Assembly (NCBI RefSeq): GCF_037975245.1 | Contig: NC_092574.1 | Location: 9,275,713 to 9,339,712, forward strand | Source: Apostichopus japonicus | Lineage: Eukaryota > Echinodermata > Holothuroidea > Aspidochirotida > Stichopodidae | DNA: 64,000 bases | Direction: 5' to 3' | Part shown: positions 63,422 through 64,000 of the stretch, in pieces | Layout of the letters: each line of letters starts with the position of its first letter | Numbering within the stretch: the first letter of the stretch is position 1 | Position numbers and translations under genes: made by a program | The notes under the pieces: model-generated | What the model was told of the DNA's origin: nothing | Databases searched by the model: none | The model's input: the letters and a program-made list of their open reading frames with translations, nothing else

Positions 63422-64000
63422 CTAAATTCACGCTGGAATTCGGGTAACAAAATTTTAGACTTGTCAGAGTTATAAAACTTGACCGTCTTTCGATGAGTCG
63501 CAGACTACATCTTCTACATTAAGCAATGGTAGTGATAAATATCAGAAAAAGATTAATAATAGTCAAGAGAAAAATAACACCACAAAACAAAACATTTAAT
63601 TAATACATCAAGCAATGAAACTTAATTACTTTGTACACCAACAATTCATTCATGATCTCTTCCGTAAACTGAAAAAAAAATATATTAAACACCACATCCT
63701 TGACCCAGTCTGCAAATATCTTCCAAAAGGTATGATTTCAATCAATCGTCGTAACTTTACTTTAATCTAATACAAGGATCGAGAAAGCTTTTATAAAGCT
63801 GTTAGGCAACAAAACTAACCTCCCCCCACCCATCCATCACCCATCCCCCTTGAATATTCGAATATATAAAATTTTATCATCTCTCAAAACATTCTAGGAT
63901 GCAAAAACAATATTCCCCTCCTAAGGAAAGTGAATCAGTTCATGGGGAAAAGTTGACAGTTCAATATGGGTTATACATTTTGTTGTACAACCGTCCATTT
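63422..64000. other. Right-edge sequence, no gene recognised
   Basis: AT-rich, without convincing exons on either strand. Confidence 0.4.

Overview
This is eukaryotic, AT-rich, intron-rich DNA, most likely from a marine invertebrate. I favour a deuterostome, probably an echinoderm such as a sea cucumber. The reasons are split genes with short exons, long (TA)n tracts, many small DNA-transposon relics, tRNA-derived SINEs, degenerate TTAGGG-type repeats, and a calpain-15-like gene whose exons translate cleanly. The taxon is an inference; no gene here fixes the species.

Layout. (1) 1-8629, minus strand: the 5' half of a leucine-rich-repeat (LRR) gene, with a signal-peptide exon, an LRR N-cap exon and twelve 72-bp single-LRR exons, running off the left edge. 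One of its LRR exons has been tandemly duplicated together with its intron flanks inside (TA)n tracts. (2) 8630-13077: intergenic, with one palindromic (TA)-cored element. (3) 13078-28261, minus strand: a complete paralogous gene of 18 coding exons (about 1,101 aa): signal peptide, LRR N-cap, 15 LRRs, cysteine-rich GCC2/GCC3-like region, then a polytopic membrane domain. All its LRR exons begin and end in phase 2. (4) 29214-46859: dense nested transposon relics. Several hAT-like elements have exact or near-exact 8-bp target duplications and share a 20-bp hairpin module (10 copies). Two near-identical 1.6-kb elements bracket 12.4 kb of DNA. Inside lies a truncated, zinc-finger-only copy of a calpain-15-like gene and a 196-bp x 8 tandem array. 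(5) 48.4-62.5 kb, plus strand: the intact calpain-15-like (CAPN15/SOLH) gene, 12 coding exons, 923 aa, with its long 3' flank. The block around 32.7-42.9 kb is a degenerate duplicate of 48.4-62.5 kb. (6) 62.5-64 kb: mostly non-coding, with a possible N-cap exon of a third LRR paralogue on the minus strand.

How it fits together. The two LRR genes look like a tandem family of cell-surface receptors or channel-like proteins. Each LRR is a separate, phase-symmetric exon, so repeat number can change without breaking the frame, and gene 2 shows such a change. The calpain-15 pair is an independent local duplication: one copy keeps the Cys-His-Asn protease triad, the other keeps only four zinc-binding modules in an open frame. 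All exon boundaries were read by eye from splice consensus, reading phase and conserved module length; no transcript data or database search was available.
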